A stretch of 59,977 nucleotides of DNA from Polyangiaceae bacterium (GCA_009780955.1 WQZB01000019.1:1-59977), one strand, 5' to 3'; numbered from the stretch's first letter, positions 35,500 through 46,612 are shown. The notes: a model not told the origin generated them from the sequence alone. Program-made: numbers and translations.

Positions 35500-37263
35500 A
35501 TGCTCGAAGGATTTCGCGAACGAAAGCTCGAAGTAACCGCGGCGCTCGCGGAGCTCTCCGACATTGCGCACGGGCTCGGTGCCAGGAGTCTCAGCGATCG
35601 ACTTTGTCGCGAGCTCATAAAAAAGCTCGAGGAAGATCGCTTTCATCTCGTTGTGGTCGGCGAGTTCAATCACGGCAAATCGTCGTTCGTGAACGCCCTG
35701 CTCGGCGAGCATGTGCTGCCTGTCGGGGTCACACCAACCACGGCGGTCATTCATCAGCTGAAGTTCACCGACCCGCCCGAAGCCACAATCGTTTTTCAAT
35801 CAGGCAAGCGCGACCCCATTGCGTTCGACGAAACTCGAAGTTTTTCCGTTGGCGGCAAAAGCGTCGATGAAATCGATTACCTCGAGGTCGGCTACCCGGC
35901 GCCCTTGTTGCGCGAGCGCATTCTTCTCGTCGACACACCCGGCGTGAACGATTTGTCGCTTCAGCGGGCCGACATTACCTACAGCTACATTCCGCGTGCC
36001 GACGCTGTTTTGTTTCTGCTCGACGCGGGGCAAATCCTAAAAGAAAGTGAGCGGCAGTTTTTGAACGAGAAGCTTCTCAAGGCGTCGCGCGACAAAATCG
36101 TTTTTGTCATCGCAAAGTGGGACATTCTGAATGACGACGAGAAGACCGAAGCTCTCGCCTACGCGCGTTCGCAGCTCGCAAACCTCGTCAAAGATCCCGT
36201 CGTTTTCCCGGTAAGCGCCGAAGCCTCGCTGGCAGGCCGTAATACCGAAAGCGGAATGCCGGAGCTGCTCGGTCATCTCACCACGTTCCTCGCCGAAGAA
36301 CGCGGGCGCATCTTGCTCGACAACGCCCTTGGCGAAGGCGAAAACGCCGTGCGCCTCGTTGCCAAGGGTGTCGACGCGCGGCGCCGGTCGATCGCCATGA
36401 AAGCCGAGGAACTCGAACGCCGCATCAAAATGCTCGAAGACGATCTCGCCGGTCAGGCCGGTACGCTCGAGCAGCGCCGCATCCGCATTCGCGAAGAAGT
36501 GAGCGGCATCAAAGCGGGTGCGCAGAAGGATCTCGAGCGGTTCGTCACCGACACCGTGCGCCAGCTTCCCAACATCATCGACTCGGCAAAAAAAGACGAC
36601 CTTCGCAAGTTCCTTCCCGCATTCCTCGAAGACACCTTTCGGCAGTGGGCCGAAGCCGAAAGCCAAGAAATTGCCCACCGGCTCGAGGCCCTCGCCGAAG
36701 CCACCATTGCGCTCATCAAAGAAGACGCTCACGAAGCGAGCAAGCGCGTTGCGAGCACACTTGGCGGCGACGTAAAAAAGCTCGACATCGAAATCGACAC
36801 GTTCCGCTACGACGCGAGCGTTGCCGGCGTGCTCATGATCGGCATCGGCACGATGATCGCCGTAAACTTCATCGCGGGCGGTATGCTCGTCGCTGCGGCG
36901 CCCCTGCTCGCTCTCGCCATGCGCGATCGAGTGGATGCAGAATACAAGAAGCGAGCGAACGAGCAGGCGCCCGAGGTCATTCGCGAAGCGGCGAAACGCG
37001 TTGGACCAAAGCTCGAAGAAATGATCGAAGACTTCGCGAAGAAGCTCGATGCATGGGTGGTAACGGCGGGCGAGGAACTCTATCGAGAAATCCTCGAGGT
37101 GCTCGACGCAGCCCGCAACGCACGCGCATCAGGCGAGAAAGACGAAGCCGCGGCAAGAGCCGAAGTTATTGCGTGGGAAGAGCGCCTTGGGAAAGCTTGC
37201 TCGCGCATCGAGGGCCTTCGCACTGCGCTATCGAGCACGGCCCACGTGCGTATCGCTTCTTGA
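35500..37263 (+). CDS. Dynamin-like GTPase
   Basis: ATG 35500 (MLEGFRERKLEVTAAL) is preferred to the upstream in-frame TTG/ATG, since the preceding 60 bp resemble a decayed type-B end; this gives 587 residues. The GTPase domain (45-280) has P-loop GEFNHGKSSF, a switch Thr in VTPTTA, G3 DTPGVND and G4-like AKWD. Residues 290-430 are helical with ERRIKMLEDDL. A hydrophobic hairpin lies near 445-490 (GVLMIGIGTMIAVNFIAGG and following), then more helix to the end, as in bacterial dynamin-like proteins that bind and remodel membrane. It follows the M48 gene, and its last 36 bp overlap the convergent ABC permease gene. Confidence 0.88.
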   Translation: MLEGFRERKLEVTAALAELSDIAHGLGARSLSDRLCRELIKKLEEDRFHLVVVGEFNHGKSSFVNALLGEHVLPVGVTPTTAVIHQLKFTDPPEATIVFQSGKRDPIAFDETRSFSVGGKSVDEIDYLEVGYPAPLLRERILLVDTPGVNDLSLQRADITYSYIPRADAVLFLLDAGQILKESERQFLNEKLLKASRDKIVFVIAKWDILNDDEKTEALAYARSQLANLVKDPVVFPVSAEASLAGRNTESGMPELLGHLTTFLAEERGRILLDNALGEGENAVRLVAKGVDARRRSIAMKAEELERRIKMLEDDLAGQAGTLEQRRIRIREEVSGIKAGAQKDLERFVTDTVRQLPNIIDSAKKDDLRKFLPAFLEDTFRQWAEAESQEIAHRLEALAEATIALIKEDAHEASKRVASTLGGDVKKLDIEIDTFRYDASVAGVLMIGIGTMIAVNFIAGGMLVAAAPLLALAMRDRVDAEYKKRANEQAPEVIREAAKRVGPKLEEMIEDFAKKLDAWVVTAGEELYREILEVLDAARNARASGEKDEAAARAEVIAWEERLGKACSRIEGLRTALSSTAHVRIAS

Positions 37264-38055
37264 GCTCGCCATCCGCCCGGCAATCATCAGAGAAGCACTC
37301 GTTACGAACACGCTCGCAGCACCGGCGAAAAGCACGTGCGGAACCCTAAGCATTGACGCAACGCCTTGGTCGAGCACGGCTCCCAGCGAAACACCATCGC
37401 GCGTGCCGAAGCCAACGAACGACAACGCCGCTTCGCTGACGACGATCGCCGCGGCCGTTGCACCCAGTTGAACGGCGACGACGCCGAGAAGGTTCGGCAC
37501 CAGATGACGGGCAATCATGCGCGCCGAACTTGCACCGAGAGCGCGCGCCGCTTCGATGAACGCAGCGTCGCGCAGAACGCGAGTTTGCGCGAGCGCCAGG
37601 CGCGCGAACGGCGCCCATGCCGTAAGCGCAAAGACGACACCGAGATGCACGCGCGTTGGAACCCGAACCGCGGAGAGCACTACGAGCGCAAGCAAGAACG
37701 ATGGAAAGGATTGAACGAGATCACAAGTTCTGCCCACGAGCCGCTCAAAGCGTCCACGAAAAAGGCCTGCCGAGGCACCGAGTGGGCAGCCGACAAGAAA
37801 GCCGGTGAGTGCCACGGCCGATGCAAGCGCAACGCCTCGCAGGGTCGCATGCGCAACGAGCGCCAGAAGATCGACACCGGCCTCACCACATCCGAATGGA
37901 AATTGCAGCGACGGCGAAGCCCACGACAACGCGGGCACGAGCCGGGTTGGCGAACGCGAGCCCAAGGCAACGATGGCCGAAGTGGCGATGACCATCGCGA
38001 GCGGCACACCACGCATGACACGAACCTTGTGATCGCTGCGATTCACGCGGATCAC
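37228..38055 (-). CDS. ABC transporter permease, DppC/OppC type
   Basis: The 275-residue protein has about six membrane helices and the permease EAA loop EAARALGASSARMIARHLVPN (broken here after residue 20), which contacts the ATPase. The C-terminal SEAALSFVGFG...GAVLDQG segment is typical of DppC/OppC subunits for peptides or nickel. It overlaps the DppB-type gene by 4 bp, so the two form a heterodimer made together. No ATPase or substrate-binding gene lies in the window; upstream is an unrelated lipoprotein. The 3' end overlaps the end of the dynamin gene by 36 bp in convergent orientation. Confidence 0.85.
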   Translation of the reverse strand: MIRVNRSDHKVRVMRGVPLAMVIATSAIVALGSRSPTRLVPALSWASPSLQFPFGCGEAGVDLLALVAHATLRGVALASAVALTGFLVGCPLGASAGLFRGRFERLVGRTCDLVQSFPSFLLALVVLSAVRVPTRVHLGVVFALTAWAPFARLALAQTRVLRDAAFIEAARALGASSARMIARHLVPNLLGVVAVQLGATAAAIVVSEAALSFVGFGTRDGVSLGAVLDQGVASMLRVPHVLFAGAASVFVTSASLMIAGRMASSRSDTHVGRAR

Positions 38056-39005
38056 CGAACACGCGGATCGATGAGCGCGTGCACCGCGGATGCAAGCTGC
38101 TGGACGAATGCGAACAGCGCACCTGAAAAAACCACCGCCGCTTCGAGCACCGGCAAATCACGCGACGCATAGGCATCGAGAATGAGCGAGCCAAGCCCTC
38201 GTCGCTCGAAAAGCCGCTCGAGCACGATGGCACCTCCAAGGAGCGATCCGAGCTGCGCGCCGATGACTGTCACGATCGGCCCGGCGGCTGCCGGCAGCGC
38301 ATGAATCCAAAGCACGCGCGCGAAACTCCCGCCTTTGGCGCGCGCAACATCGAGGAACTGAGCGCGCGCAACGTCATCGAGAGCCGCCCGCGACACACGC
38401 GCAACATGCGCTGAAAGCGGCAACGCGAGAAGACCGCTGGCGAAAAAGAGTCCGAGCGCGCCCGCTTCAGGATCGCCCGGCAGAGGAACGATTCGCAGGC
38501 GTGCAGCAAGCGCGTACGTAAACACCGGAGCTATGGCAAGAAGCGGCGTGGCTGCGAGGGCCGTCGCGGCTTTGTCCACCCAACTGCGACGCTCGCCGAG
38601 CCACGGACCAGCACCCGCAATGGCCGCCGCAATGCCCACCGCGGCACCCATCAGAACCGCGAGGCCGGCGAGACCTGCGGTTGGAAGGGCCGCGCCAACC
38701 ACCAGAGAAACCGCCGAGGTGCCAGGGCGACGAACGGACTCGCCGAGATCGAAGGTGACAAGGCCACGAAGAAAATGTGTATATTGCAATAATAGCGGCT
38801 GATCGAGGTAGAGTTTCGCGCGCAGAGCCGCGCGTTCGAGCTCGGTTGCCTGGTCACCAAGAACAAGCGATGCAGCATCGCCAGGCAGCACACGAAGAGC
38901 GAGAAACACGAGCGACGCGAGCGCAACGACAACCAAAAGCGCGTCAGCTACGTTGCCAACCAACTTTCGCAAAGCATTAGCCGCCGTTTTCGGTGTCGCT
39001 AGCAT
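38052..39005 (-). CDS. ABC transporter permease, DppB/OppB type
   Basis: ATG 39005 (MLATPKTAANALRKL) is chosen; other in-frame starts at 39014 and 39068 run deeper into the preceding gene. The 317-residue protein has a membrane helix near the start, then ALRVLPGDAASLVLGDQA and YLDQPLLLQYTHFLRGL, the typical periplasmic region of DppB, followed by helices and the EAA-like loop AQFLDVARAKGGSFARVLW. It ends IDPRVR, the characteristic DppB end. It is coupled to the DppC-type gene. The start overlaps the upstream lipoprotein gene by about 29 bp, so the three genes may share one transcript. Confidence 0.85.
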   Translation of the reverse strand: MLATPKTAANALRKLVGNVADALLVVVALASLVFLALRVLPGDAASLVLGDQATELERAALRAKLYLDQPLLLQYTHFLRGLVTFDLGESVRRPGTSAVSLVVGAALPTAGLAGLAVLMGAAVGIAAAIAGAGPWLGERRSWVDKAATALAATPLLAIAPVFTYALAARLRIVPLPGDPEAGALGLFFASGLLALPLSAHVARVSRAALDDVARAQFLDVARAKGGSFARVLWIHALPAAAGPIVTVIGAQLGSLLGGAIVLERLFERRGLGSLILDAYASRDLPVLEAAVVFSGALFAFVQQLASAVHALIDPRVR

Positions 39006-39591
39006 CGCCGCCATCGCCCGCGTCGTCGTCGGACGCATCGCCAGCGTCGGGGAAGAGCGGAGGCACACCCGCGTCGTTCACCTGAGCGGCACCGGCATCG
39101 ATGGCCGGAACATCGGGGCCGAGTGTCGAACACACAGCGCTGGAGCCCTCCGTGCCGGCGTCGACCACGTCGGCCGGAATGACAAGGCAAGTCATCTGAA
39201 CCTGATCGTCGTCGAGGATGAGCGCATTCCATGGAGGGTTACGTGCATCCGCGCAAATGTAGCCATTGCGGCAGTCTGAGTTTGACCCACAACGGGCCGA
39301 GCACGACGAGCGAGATGTGCGCGCGCCCGTAGCGCCGTTGCGGTCGTTGAACCCGCAACCAGAAATTGATGCATTATACAATATGCACGCGGCCTTGTCG
39401 GGGCAGGCGTTGCCCACGCAGTCGAACTCGGTGCAATAGCCGCCGGGCTGGGACGTATCGCACAGCCTGTCGCCGTTCGACGAGCAGTCGGTCGACAACG
39501 TGCACTTGTCGCCAATCGACGGCGTGCAGCCGGCCAAGGCTCCGCCAATCACCAAAACCAAGACAATACGATTGCGAGCCGTCGCGAACAA
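38977..39591 (-). CDS. Cys-rich secreted lipoprotein
   Basis: The 204-residue protein starts at TTG 39591 and has a signal peptide with lipobox LAGC. Residues 25-130 contain about fourteen Cys in pairs (DKCTLSTDCSSNGDRLC, CTEFDCVGNACP, CSARCGSNSDC), suggesting a disulphide-stabilised surface domain like the many myxobacterial Cys-rich lipoproteins. The end (165-204) is an Asp/Ala/Gly repeat (DAGDASDDDAGDGGDA) that is probably disordered. It is not a substrate-binding protein, although it lies just before the two permease genes and overlaps the DppB start. The TTG start has no strong ribosome site. Confidence 0.7.
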   Translation of the reverse strand: MFATARNRIVLVLVIGGALAGCTPSIGDKCTLSTDCSSNGDRLCDTSQPGGYCTEFDCVGNACPDKAACILYNASISGCGFNDRNGATGARTSRSSCSARCGSNSDCRNGYICADARNPPWNALILDDDQVQMTCLVIPADVVDAGTEGSSAVCSTLGPDVPAIDAGAAQVNDAGVPPLFPDAGDASDDDAGDGGDASDTENGG

Positions 39592-39646
39592 ACTAGAACG
39601 TTTTTAGTCTCAATCCCTGTTTGACATCAAGCACTGCGACCCGTAA

Positions 39647-39961
<315 letters not shown>

Positions 39962-39964
<3 letters not shown>

Positions 39965-40106
39965 GCCGCTTTCGATTTGACGCGCCCTCTTTCGCGATTG
40001 GCTCGTTGGCGGCTCCGGTGCGTGTAGGGGCGTATGGCCATACGCCCCTACGAATGTGCGTTGGTGCCTGCGGTGCGTGTAGGGGCGCAGCATGCTGCGC
40101 CCCTAC
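39962..40106. repeat. Composite type-B end plus two type-C palindromes
   Basis: Begins with CCGCTTTCGATTTGACGCG just after the ferredoxin TAG. Two perfect 28-nt palindromes follow: half-sites GTAGGGGCGTATGG (40024-40051) and GTAGGGGCGCAGCA (40079-40106). Between them is the conserved linker GAATGTGCGTTGG. The first palindrome contains the ATG of the next gene and the second encodes part of its signal peptide. Confidence 0.88.
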
Positions 40107-40894
40107 TGGCTGTATCGCTGTGGCTTTTCGGCTGCGGAGGCGGTAGCCCGCTTCTTCATCCCGCGCAAACTTTGCCCATGGGTGATGTGCGCGCCGCAGG
40201 TGGCATGAGCGCAAACATCGCGGCAGGCGGCTTAGCCAGTGGCTTGCGCGGCGCACGCAACATCGCAGCAAGCGATGCTTCCGCGCCTTTTGGGTCGAAT
40301 TCGGGCTACGCCAAAGGTGCACTCGTCGCCGCGGCGATCGCTCCTGGTCTCGCACCATTCGTTGCTGCGCGTGTGGGCATTGGGCAAGCATTCGAGGGTG
40401 GCCTTGCTTACACGGGGCGCGCCGTGCGCGTGGACATGCGCCGCGGCTTCGACTTCGGGCCATGGGCGCTATCGATTGGCGTTGGAGGATCTGCCACGCT
40501 CTACGGCTCGCAGCAGGGAACCGACCTGCCGAACGTCGATCTGTCGGCCATTCATGGCTACGGCGCCGATCTTCCGCTGCTCGTTGGCTACAAAAGCGAT
40601 GCTGGCCTTTACATGGTGTGGTTCGGCGCGCGCGGCGGCTACGAGCACGTCGCGATTGGAGCCCTTACGAGCGAGCCAGATAGTGTGCCGGAGAGCACGG
40701 CGTCCACCCAGCTCGACGCCAACCGCTATTGGGGTGGCGGAGTCGTTGGCGTTGCAACAGGCTTCAGTCGCGTGCATGTTGCACTCGAATTTTCGGCGGC
40801 CTACCAGGCTGTGCACGGCACGTACAACGCCGCTTCCACCACGGTTCAAGGACTCACGCTCGGGCCCGCAGCAGCATTATGGTGGCAGTTTTGA
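40034..40894 (+). CDS. Lipoprotein, probable outer-membrane barrel-like, with repeat-derived N-terminus
   Basis: From ATG 40034 the product is 286 residues; a GTG at about 40073 would give a shorter one. Both starts lie in the repeat. Residues 14-36 (VRVGAQHAAPLLAVSLWLF) with GC just after form a lipoprotein signal peptide whose first half is read from the second palindrome. The rest is Gly/Ala-rich with alternating strands (APFVAARVGIGQAFEGGLAYT, LYMVWFGARGGYEH), typical of outer-membrane barrels. A final WWQF with C-terminal aromatic residue fits barrel insertion. It overlaps the convergent nucleosidase gene by 18 bp. No function can be assigned. Confidence 0.7.
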   Translation: MAIRPYECALVPAVRVGAQHAAPLLAVSLWLFGCGGGSPLLHPAQTLPMGDVRAAGGMSANIAAGGLASGLRGARNIAASDASAPFGSNSGYAKGALVAAAIAPGLAPFVAARVGIGQAFEGGLAYTGRAVRVDMRRGFDFGPWALSIGVGGSATLYGSQQGTDLPNVDLSAIHGYGADLPLLVGYKSDAGLYMVWFGARGGYEHVAIGALTSEPDSVPESTASTQLDANRYWGGGVVGVATGFSRVHVALEFSAAYQAVHGTYNAASTTVQGLTLGPAAALWWQF

Positions 40895-41521
40895 ACAGAT
40901 TTTGGCTCGCATAGCGTCGATTGCCTGCACGGTAACGTGCGCCGCTCGCGCCGAAGCGACCTCGTGATGTTCGCTCCACTGCGCACGACCGCGGCCGCCA
41001 ACCTCGTTGGCCACGCCGAGCAGAGCGGCCGCAGCCACGCCATGCGCTGCGCATGCGCGCGCAAAAGCGAAGGCCTCGAGGTGCTCGACATCGGCATGGC
41101 GCGCGAGCTTGGCGGCAAGCGTGTCGTCGATGGTAATTGCGACAGTATTTGCAATTTGCACAGATTTCGCTCCGACTGCGCATGCCGCATCATGAAAGCT
41201 TCGATCGAACGAAACCTCGCGCGGCATTGGAAGAGGGATCTCGGCCGCGCCCGACAGCACGTCAGGTTCGATGAGACATGCGCTTGCCCCAACAACCACT
41301 TGGCCAACGGCGAGATCGGCGGCCAGCGCGCCGCACGTGCCAACGAAGATCGCGTGCGTTGGCGCGTGCTGAGTGAGGCAACGCATCGTGCCGATCGCGG
41401 CCTCGACGAGACCAACGCCAACGGGCTCGACGGCGATCTCAAAATCACTAGGCCAAGACGCCGCAAGCTCACGAAAAAACACAAGCTCGGGCTCCCATGC
41501 CGAAACAACGACGAGCTTCAT
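40877..41521 (-). CDS. Nucleoside phosphorylase/nucleosidase family protein (MTA/futalosine hydrolase-like)
   Basis: The 214-residue protein has the PNP/UDP fold: MKLVVVSAWEPELVFFREL opening, GVGLVEAAIGTMR, HAIFVGTCGALAADLAVG with the nucleobase-binding region, then VEHLEAFAFARACAAHGV with the conserved Glu that binds ribose, and ALLGVANEVGGRG. It could cleave futalosine, S-adenosylhomocysteine or methylthioadenosine. The Asp usually seen in the nucleobase pocket (SGD/TTD) is not obvious, here replaced by ANEVGGRG, so substrate is unclear. It starts 15 bp from a type-A repeat and its end overlaps the lipoprotein gene. Confidence 0.75.
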   Translation of the reverse strand: MKLVVVSAWEPELVFFRELAASWPSDFEIAVEPVGVGLVEAAIGTMRCLTQHAPTHAIFVGTCGALAADLAVGQVVVGASACLIEPDVLSGAAEIPLPMPREVSFDRSFHDAACAVGAKSVQIANTVAITIDDTLAAKLARHADVEHLEAFAFARACAAHGVAAAALLGVANEVGGRGRAQWSEHHEVASARAAHVTVQAIDAMRAKICSKLPP

Positions 41522-41536
41522 GCGGCCTCGCGTGTG

Positions 41537-41921
41537 AGAGCATGTTTACCAGCCGTCGCGAGCGACGTGAGGCTGGCGACCCCTCGAAGGTTGCTCCCGT
41601 CGTCTTTTTGCCGATTTCTGTCGCATCGCTTCGTTGCTTCTCCTCGAGCTGCACAAGCAGCTCTCGTCGAAGCGCCTCGCTCTGCTCGGAACTCGGCAAA
41701 AATACTCGGTCCGCAACCTGCTCGGGGCTCGCGGCGGGCCCGAGGAGCCCCTTCCCCGCCCGCGCGCAGGAAGGCGCGCTGCGCGCCTGACGAGCACGAG
41801 GCCGGGGGAAGGGAAGCGCAGCTCGCGAAGCGAGCGCGCGGTTGGGGCCCCTCTACGTGCGCAGGCACCGCAGGGCCCAACGAAGGCATCGCGTCGCGCA
41901 GCAGGCTGGTAAACATGCTCT
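41537..41921. repeat. Long type-A repeat (385 bp)
   Basis: Left end AGAGCATGTTTACCAGCC and right end GGCTGGTAAACATGCTCT are inverted repeats. The first 145 bp are about 95% identical to the copy starting at 59833. A GC hairpin pairs CCCCTTCCCC with GGGGGAAGGG in the middle. It has no convincing gene and no transposase, so it would need a helper elsewhere. Confidence 0.82.
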
Positions 41922-41963
41922 GAGTTGCCGGGAAGTCGGCCGCCTATTATTCTACAAGCGTTT

Positions 41964-42839
41964 ATGCGTTTGGTGTCTTCGCTCTTTGGTGCCTTTGCGA
42001 TCGGCTCCGCTGCATTGGCGGTGGGCTGCGCCGCACCGTCGGGCGATGGTTCCGATGCGCCCAACGCGCCCGATGCTGAAATCACATCGCAAGCGGCAAC
42101 GGCCGTTGTGGTTGTTGAGCGAACAGCCGGCCCAGGCGATGCCGTGCATGCCGACAGCATCGTTGCGCGCTTCGTTCGCGTTCGGCAGGCAGCGGTCGAC
42201 GATCAGGCGCTTCGCATGGCGGGTGCAACGCAAGATCTGCCTGCAGCGGGAACATGCTCGGCCAACGCCGAAGCGTCTTTTGCCCAGAAGCCTCGCGCTG
42301 TCGAACTTCTCGACGTCGGCCCAGTAACCGTCACAGACTCGCAAGGGCGCGCCACGGCACTTGCCCAGCGAGCCATGCCTGATCCGGCGGGGTTCGTCTC
42401 CGGCGTGTTCTATTCCGGTCGCTCGAGTGAGGCATTCACCGCAGGTTCTCCAGTCGAAGTGCACGCGAGCGGTGGCCCCGATCTGCCCGGCGGCTTCGTT
42501 GTCAGCGTGCCGTCGTCCCACGAGCTCACAGACGTGACCGTGGCTCCCACATCCGGCGGCCTCGACATCACCTGGTCCGCAAGCAACATGAGCGATGCAA
42601 GCGACGCGGACGAGCGTGATCTCGTCTATGTCGAGGTGCTTTCCACTTCCGGCAATCTTCTCACGCGTTGCACAGCGCCAGACACGGGCAAATTGAACAT
42701 TGCGGCAAACGTCATCGGGGCGGCTTTGGAAGGGCAGCTAGCGGTTCATCGCCTGCATCACGAAGCCTTCCGCGCGCAGGGCATCGACTCTGGCGAGGTG
42801 CGGTTCGATCTTGCCCGCGTCGTACCATTTCATCGTTGA
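41964..42839 (+). CDS. Secreted lipoprotein of unknown function
   Basis: ATG 41964 (MRLVSSLFGAFAIGSAAL) gives 291 residues; a TTG at 41925 lies directly after the repeat and would add 13 residues. The signal peptide ends with LAVGC, a lipobox. The mature protein has an Ala/Asp/Ser-rich linker and then a beta-rich region that looks like one or two immunoglobulin-like domains (EVHASGGPDLPGGFVVSVP, TDVTVAPTSGGLDITWSAS), followed by a short helical end. No family is recognised. The TGA stop (42837-42839) stands at the start of a type-B/C repeat (AACCGCTTTCGATTTG). Confidence 0.7.
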   Translation: MRLVSSLFGAFAIGSAALAVGCAAPSGDGSDAPNAPDAEITSQAATAVVVVERTAGPGDAVHADSIVARFVRVRQAAVDDQALRMAGATQDLPAAGTCSANAEASFAQKPRAVELLDVGPVTVTDSQGRATALAQRAMPDPAGFVSGVFYSGRSSEAFTAGSPVEVHASGGPDLPGGFVVSVPSSHELTDVTVAPTSGGLDITWSASNMSDASDADERDLVYVEVLSTSGNLLTRCTAPDTGKLNIAANVIGAALEGQLAVHRLHHEAFRAQGIDSGEVRFDLARVVPFHR

Positions 42840-42930
42840 ACCGCTTTCGATTTGGGGCGGCCACGGGGGGCCGCCCCTACGAATGTGCGTTTTGTTTGGC
42901 CGTAGGGGCAGGCCCCTGTGCCTGCCCCCG
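42840..42930. repeat. Composite type-B end plus type-C palindromes
   Basis: CCGCTTTCGATTTG at 42841 runs into hairpin 1 (GGGGCGGCC pairing with GGCCGCCCC, ends CCTAC at 42880), linker GAATGTGCGTTTTGTTTGG, then hairpin 2 from GTAGGGGCAGGC (42902) pairing with GCCTGCCCC. Both hairpins have small loops. It lies between two plus-strand genes. Confidence 0.85.
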
Positions 42931-42990
42931 CCTAGATTCGGTCCTAATCGCAATAATTTGGTGATGCTGATGTAGACTGCTTTTAATTTG

Positions 42991-43950
42991 ATGCGCATGG
43001 CTCGCCCTCTTCTTTTTGCACACGCCACAGTCGCCGCACTCGCCATCTGCGCCACAAGCGGCTTCGCGTTTGGCGATGAGCCCTCAATTCCCCACGGCCC
43101 CCGCGCGTTGCCGCCGTTGCCACCCTTGCCGAGCCCGTCGTCTCCGGCGCCCGCTGCTTCTTCTCCTTCCTCGAAGGCCCTGCCCACGCAAAAAACAGCG
43201 TCGCACGCGGTAAAGCCATCGCGATCTGCCGGGCGAACCGTACTTGCTGAGCGCGGCTGGCACACGCCAACACCAGGAAAGATTGCTCCGCTCGATGCAT
43301 CGGGTCGGCCCATGCTCGTACTTCACGCGCTCAACACTTCCGACCACGTCGAGCTCCGCGCGCTGAGCGATCAGGGCGATTTCTCCGCCGAAGATCTCGA
43401 CAGAGCCGCTCACGTGCTGCGCGACTCGCGCTCTGGCAACGAGCACCCGGTCGATCCGCGCCTGCTCAGCCTCGTGTATCGCATATCGGTGCACTTCCAC
43501 GCGCACGAAATTCGAATCATCTCGGGCTACCGCACTCCGCACGGCTCTCATGTTTCGAACCACAACTTGGGCCGCGCAGTCGATTTCGTTGTGCCAGGAA
43601 CAACCGACGAACAAGTTGCAAAGTATGCGCGCGAACAGGGTTTTGTAGGTGTTGGAGTGTACCCAACAAGCGGATTCGTGCATCTCGACGTGCGCGTGCG
43701 ATCGTTTTTCTGGGTTGACTCGAGCGGCCCCGGAAAGAGAAACCGCACGCACGCCGTTCTGGGCAAGCTCGCGCAGAAAAGTGATTCCGAAGCGCTCGCA
43801 CGGGGTGATCACCCAATGCTTCCTTTCGCTCTTGGCACCAACATCGATGCGGCACTCAGCACGCCTTTGCCTGCCCACGCAAGCGATGGCAAGCACGACG
43901 AAGACGACGACGAGTTCGGGCTGGGCGAAATGGCGCGTCACTCGGAGTAG
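42991..43950 (+). CDS. DUF882 / peptidase M15-like secreted protein
   Basis: About 319 residues from ATG 42991. A signal peptide covers 1-28 and a Pro/Ser-rich linker covers 29-80. Residues 110-230 are the DUF882/YcbK domain: IISGYRTPHGSHVSNHNLGR with the first metal His, AVDFVVPG with Asp, and GFVHLDVRVRSF with a further His, as in LAS-type D-Ala-D-Ala peptidases that bind zinc. It probably cuts peptidoglycan crosslinks in the periplasm. The C-terminus is acidic (DGKHDEDDDEFG). Its stop is 1 nt before the start of the kinase gene, so both are likely cotranscribed. Confidence 0.88.
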   Translation: MRMARPLLFAHATVAALAICATSGFAFGDEPSIPHGPRALPPLPPLPSPSSPAPAASSPSSKALPTQKTASHAVKPSRSAGRTVLAERGWHTPTPGKIAPLDASGRPMLVLHALNTSDHVELRALSDQGDFSAEDLDRAAHVLRDSRSGNEHPVDPRLLSLVYRISVHFHAHEIRIISGYRTPHGSHVSNHNLGRAVDFVVPGTTDEQVAKYAREQGFVGVGVYPTSGFVHLDVRVRSFFWVDSSGPGKRNRTHAVLGKLAQKSDSEALARGDHPMLPFALGTNIDAALSTPLPAHASDGKHDEDDDEFGLGEMARHSE

Positions 43951-43951
43951 T

Positions 43952-45946
<1,995 letters not shown>

Positions 45947-45949
45947 CGT

Positions 45950-46612
45950 TCACGTGAGGCCCGCGCGGTAGGCGCCTAGTACGAGCTCGTGCACCTCGTC
46001 GATCGATCCAGAGCCATCGATGACGACAACGCGATCGGCTGGCATGTGGCGGGCGAGATCACGATAGAAAACGGCGAGCGCGCGTTGCGTATCGGGCTGT
46101 TCGTAAAGGTCGGGCGCATGACCGCGCGCTTGCCGGCGCCGAGCTGCCAGCTCGGCAGGCAGATCGAGCACGATGGTTAGCCCGGGGCGCAACGCATGGC
46201 GATTCAGCTCGCGAATCCAATCGATCGCGGCGCTTGCCTCGTCTGCCTTGTCTGCCTCGTTTGCGCTTGAAACGCTTTGGTAAGCGATACTCGAAGCGTC
46301 GTAACGATCCGACACCACGACACCACCTTGCGCGAGCACGGGTTTGATTTCCGCCTCGACGTGATCCATTCGATCGGCCGCGAAAAGCAGCGCCATCGTC
46401 GTCCAACTAGGATTAACGATGCGCCCACTAAGCACCTGGCGGATGAGCGCCCCAATAGGGCCGTCGCTTGGCTCGCGCGTTGCGCGCACCATTGCGACAC
46501 CTTCGCGTTCGCGCCGGAGACGCTCGACGAGCTTCTGCGTTTGCGTTGTCGTGCCCGCACCGTCAATCCCCTCGAGCACCACAAAGTGACCAGCGTTACT
46601 AGAATTGCGCAT
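45950..46612 (-). CDS. tmk: Thymidylate (dTMP) kinase
   Basis: ATG 46612 ([18 protein letters not shown]) is chosen as the family start; it gives 220 residues, close to the usual 210. dTMP is phosphorylated to dTDP with ATP. The P-loop is [10 protein letters not shown], so the usual Lys of GxxGxGK(S/T) is replaced by Thr at position 21. The DRY-type motif [14 protein letters not shown] and a basic LID ([16 protein letters not shown]) are present, which may compensate. The start overlaps the end of panC by 14 bp, so the two are coupled. I recall the same Thr in some relatives but cannot check it. Confidence 0.9.
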   Translation of the reverse strand: MRNSSNAGHFVVLEGIDGAGTTTQTQKLVERLRREREGVAMVRATREPSDGPIGALIRQVLSGRIVNPSWTTMALLFAADRMDHVEAEIKPVLAQGGVVVSDRYDASSIAYQSVSSANEADKADEASAAIDWIRELNRHALRPGLTIVLDLPAELAARRRQARGHAPDLYEQPDTQRALAVFYRDLARHMPADRVVVIDGSGSIDEVHELVLGAYRAGLT

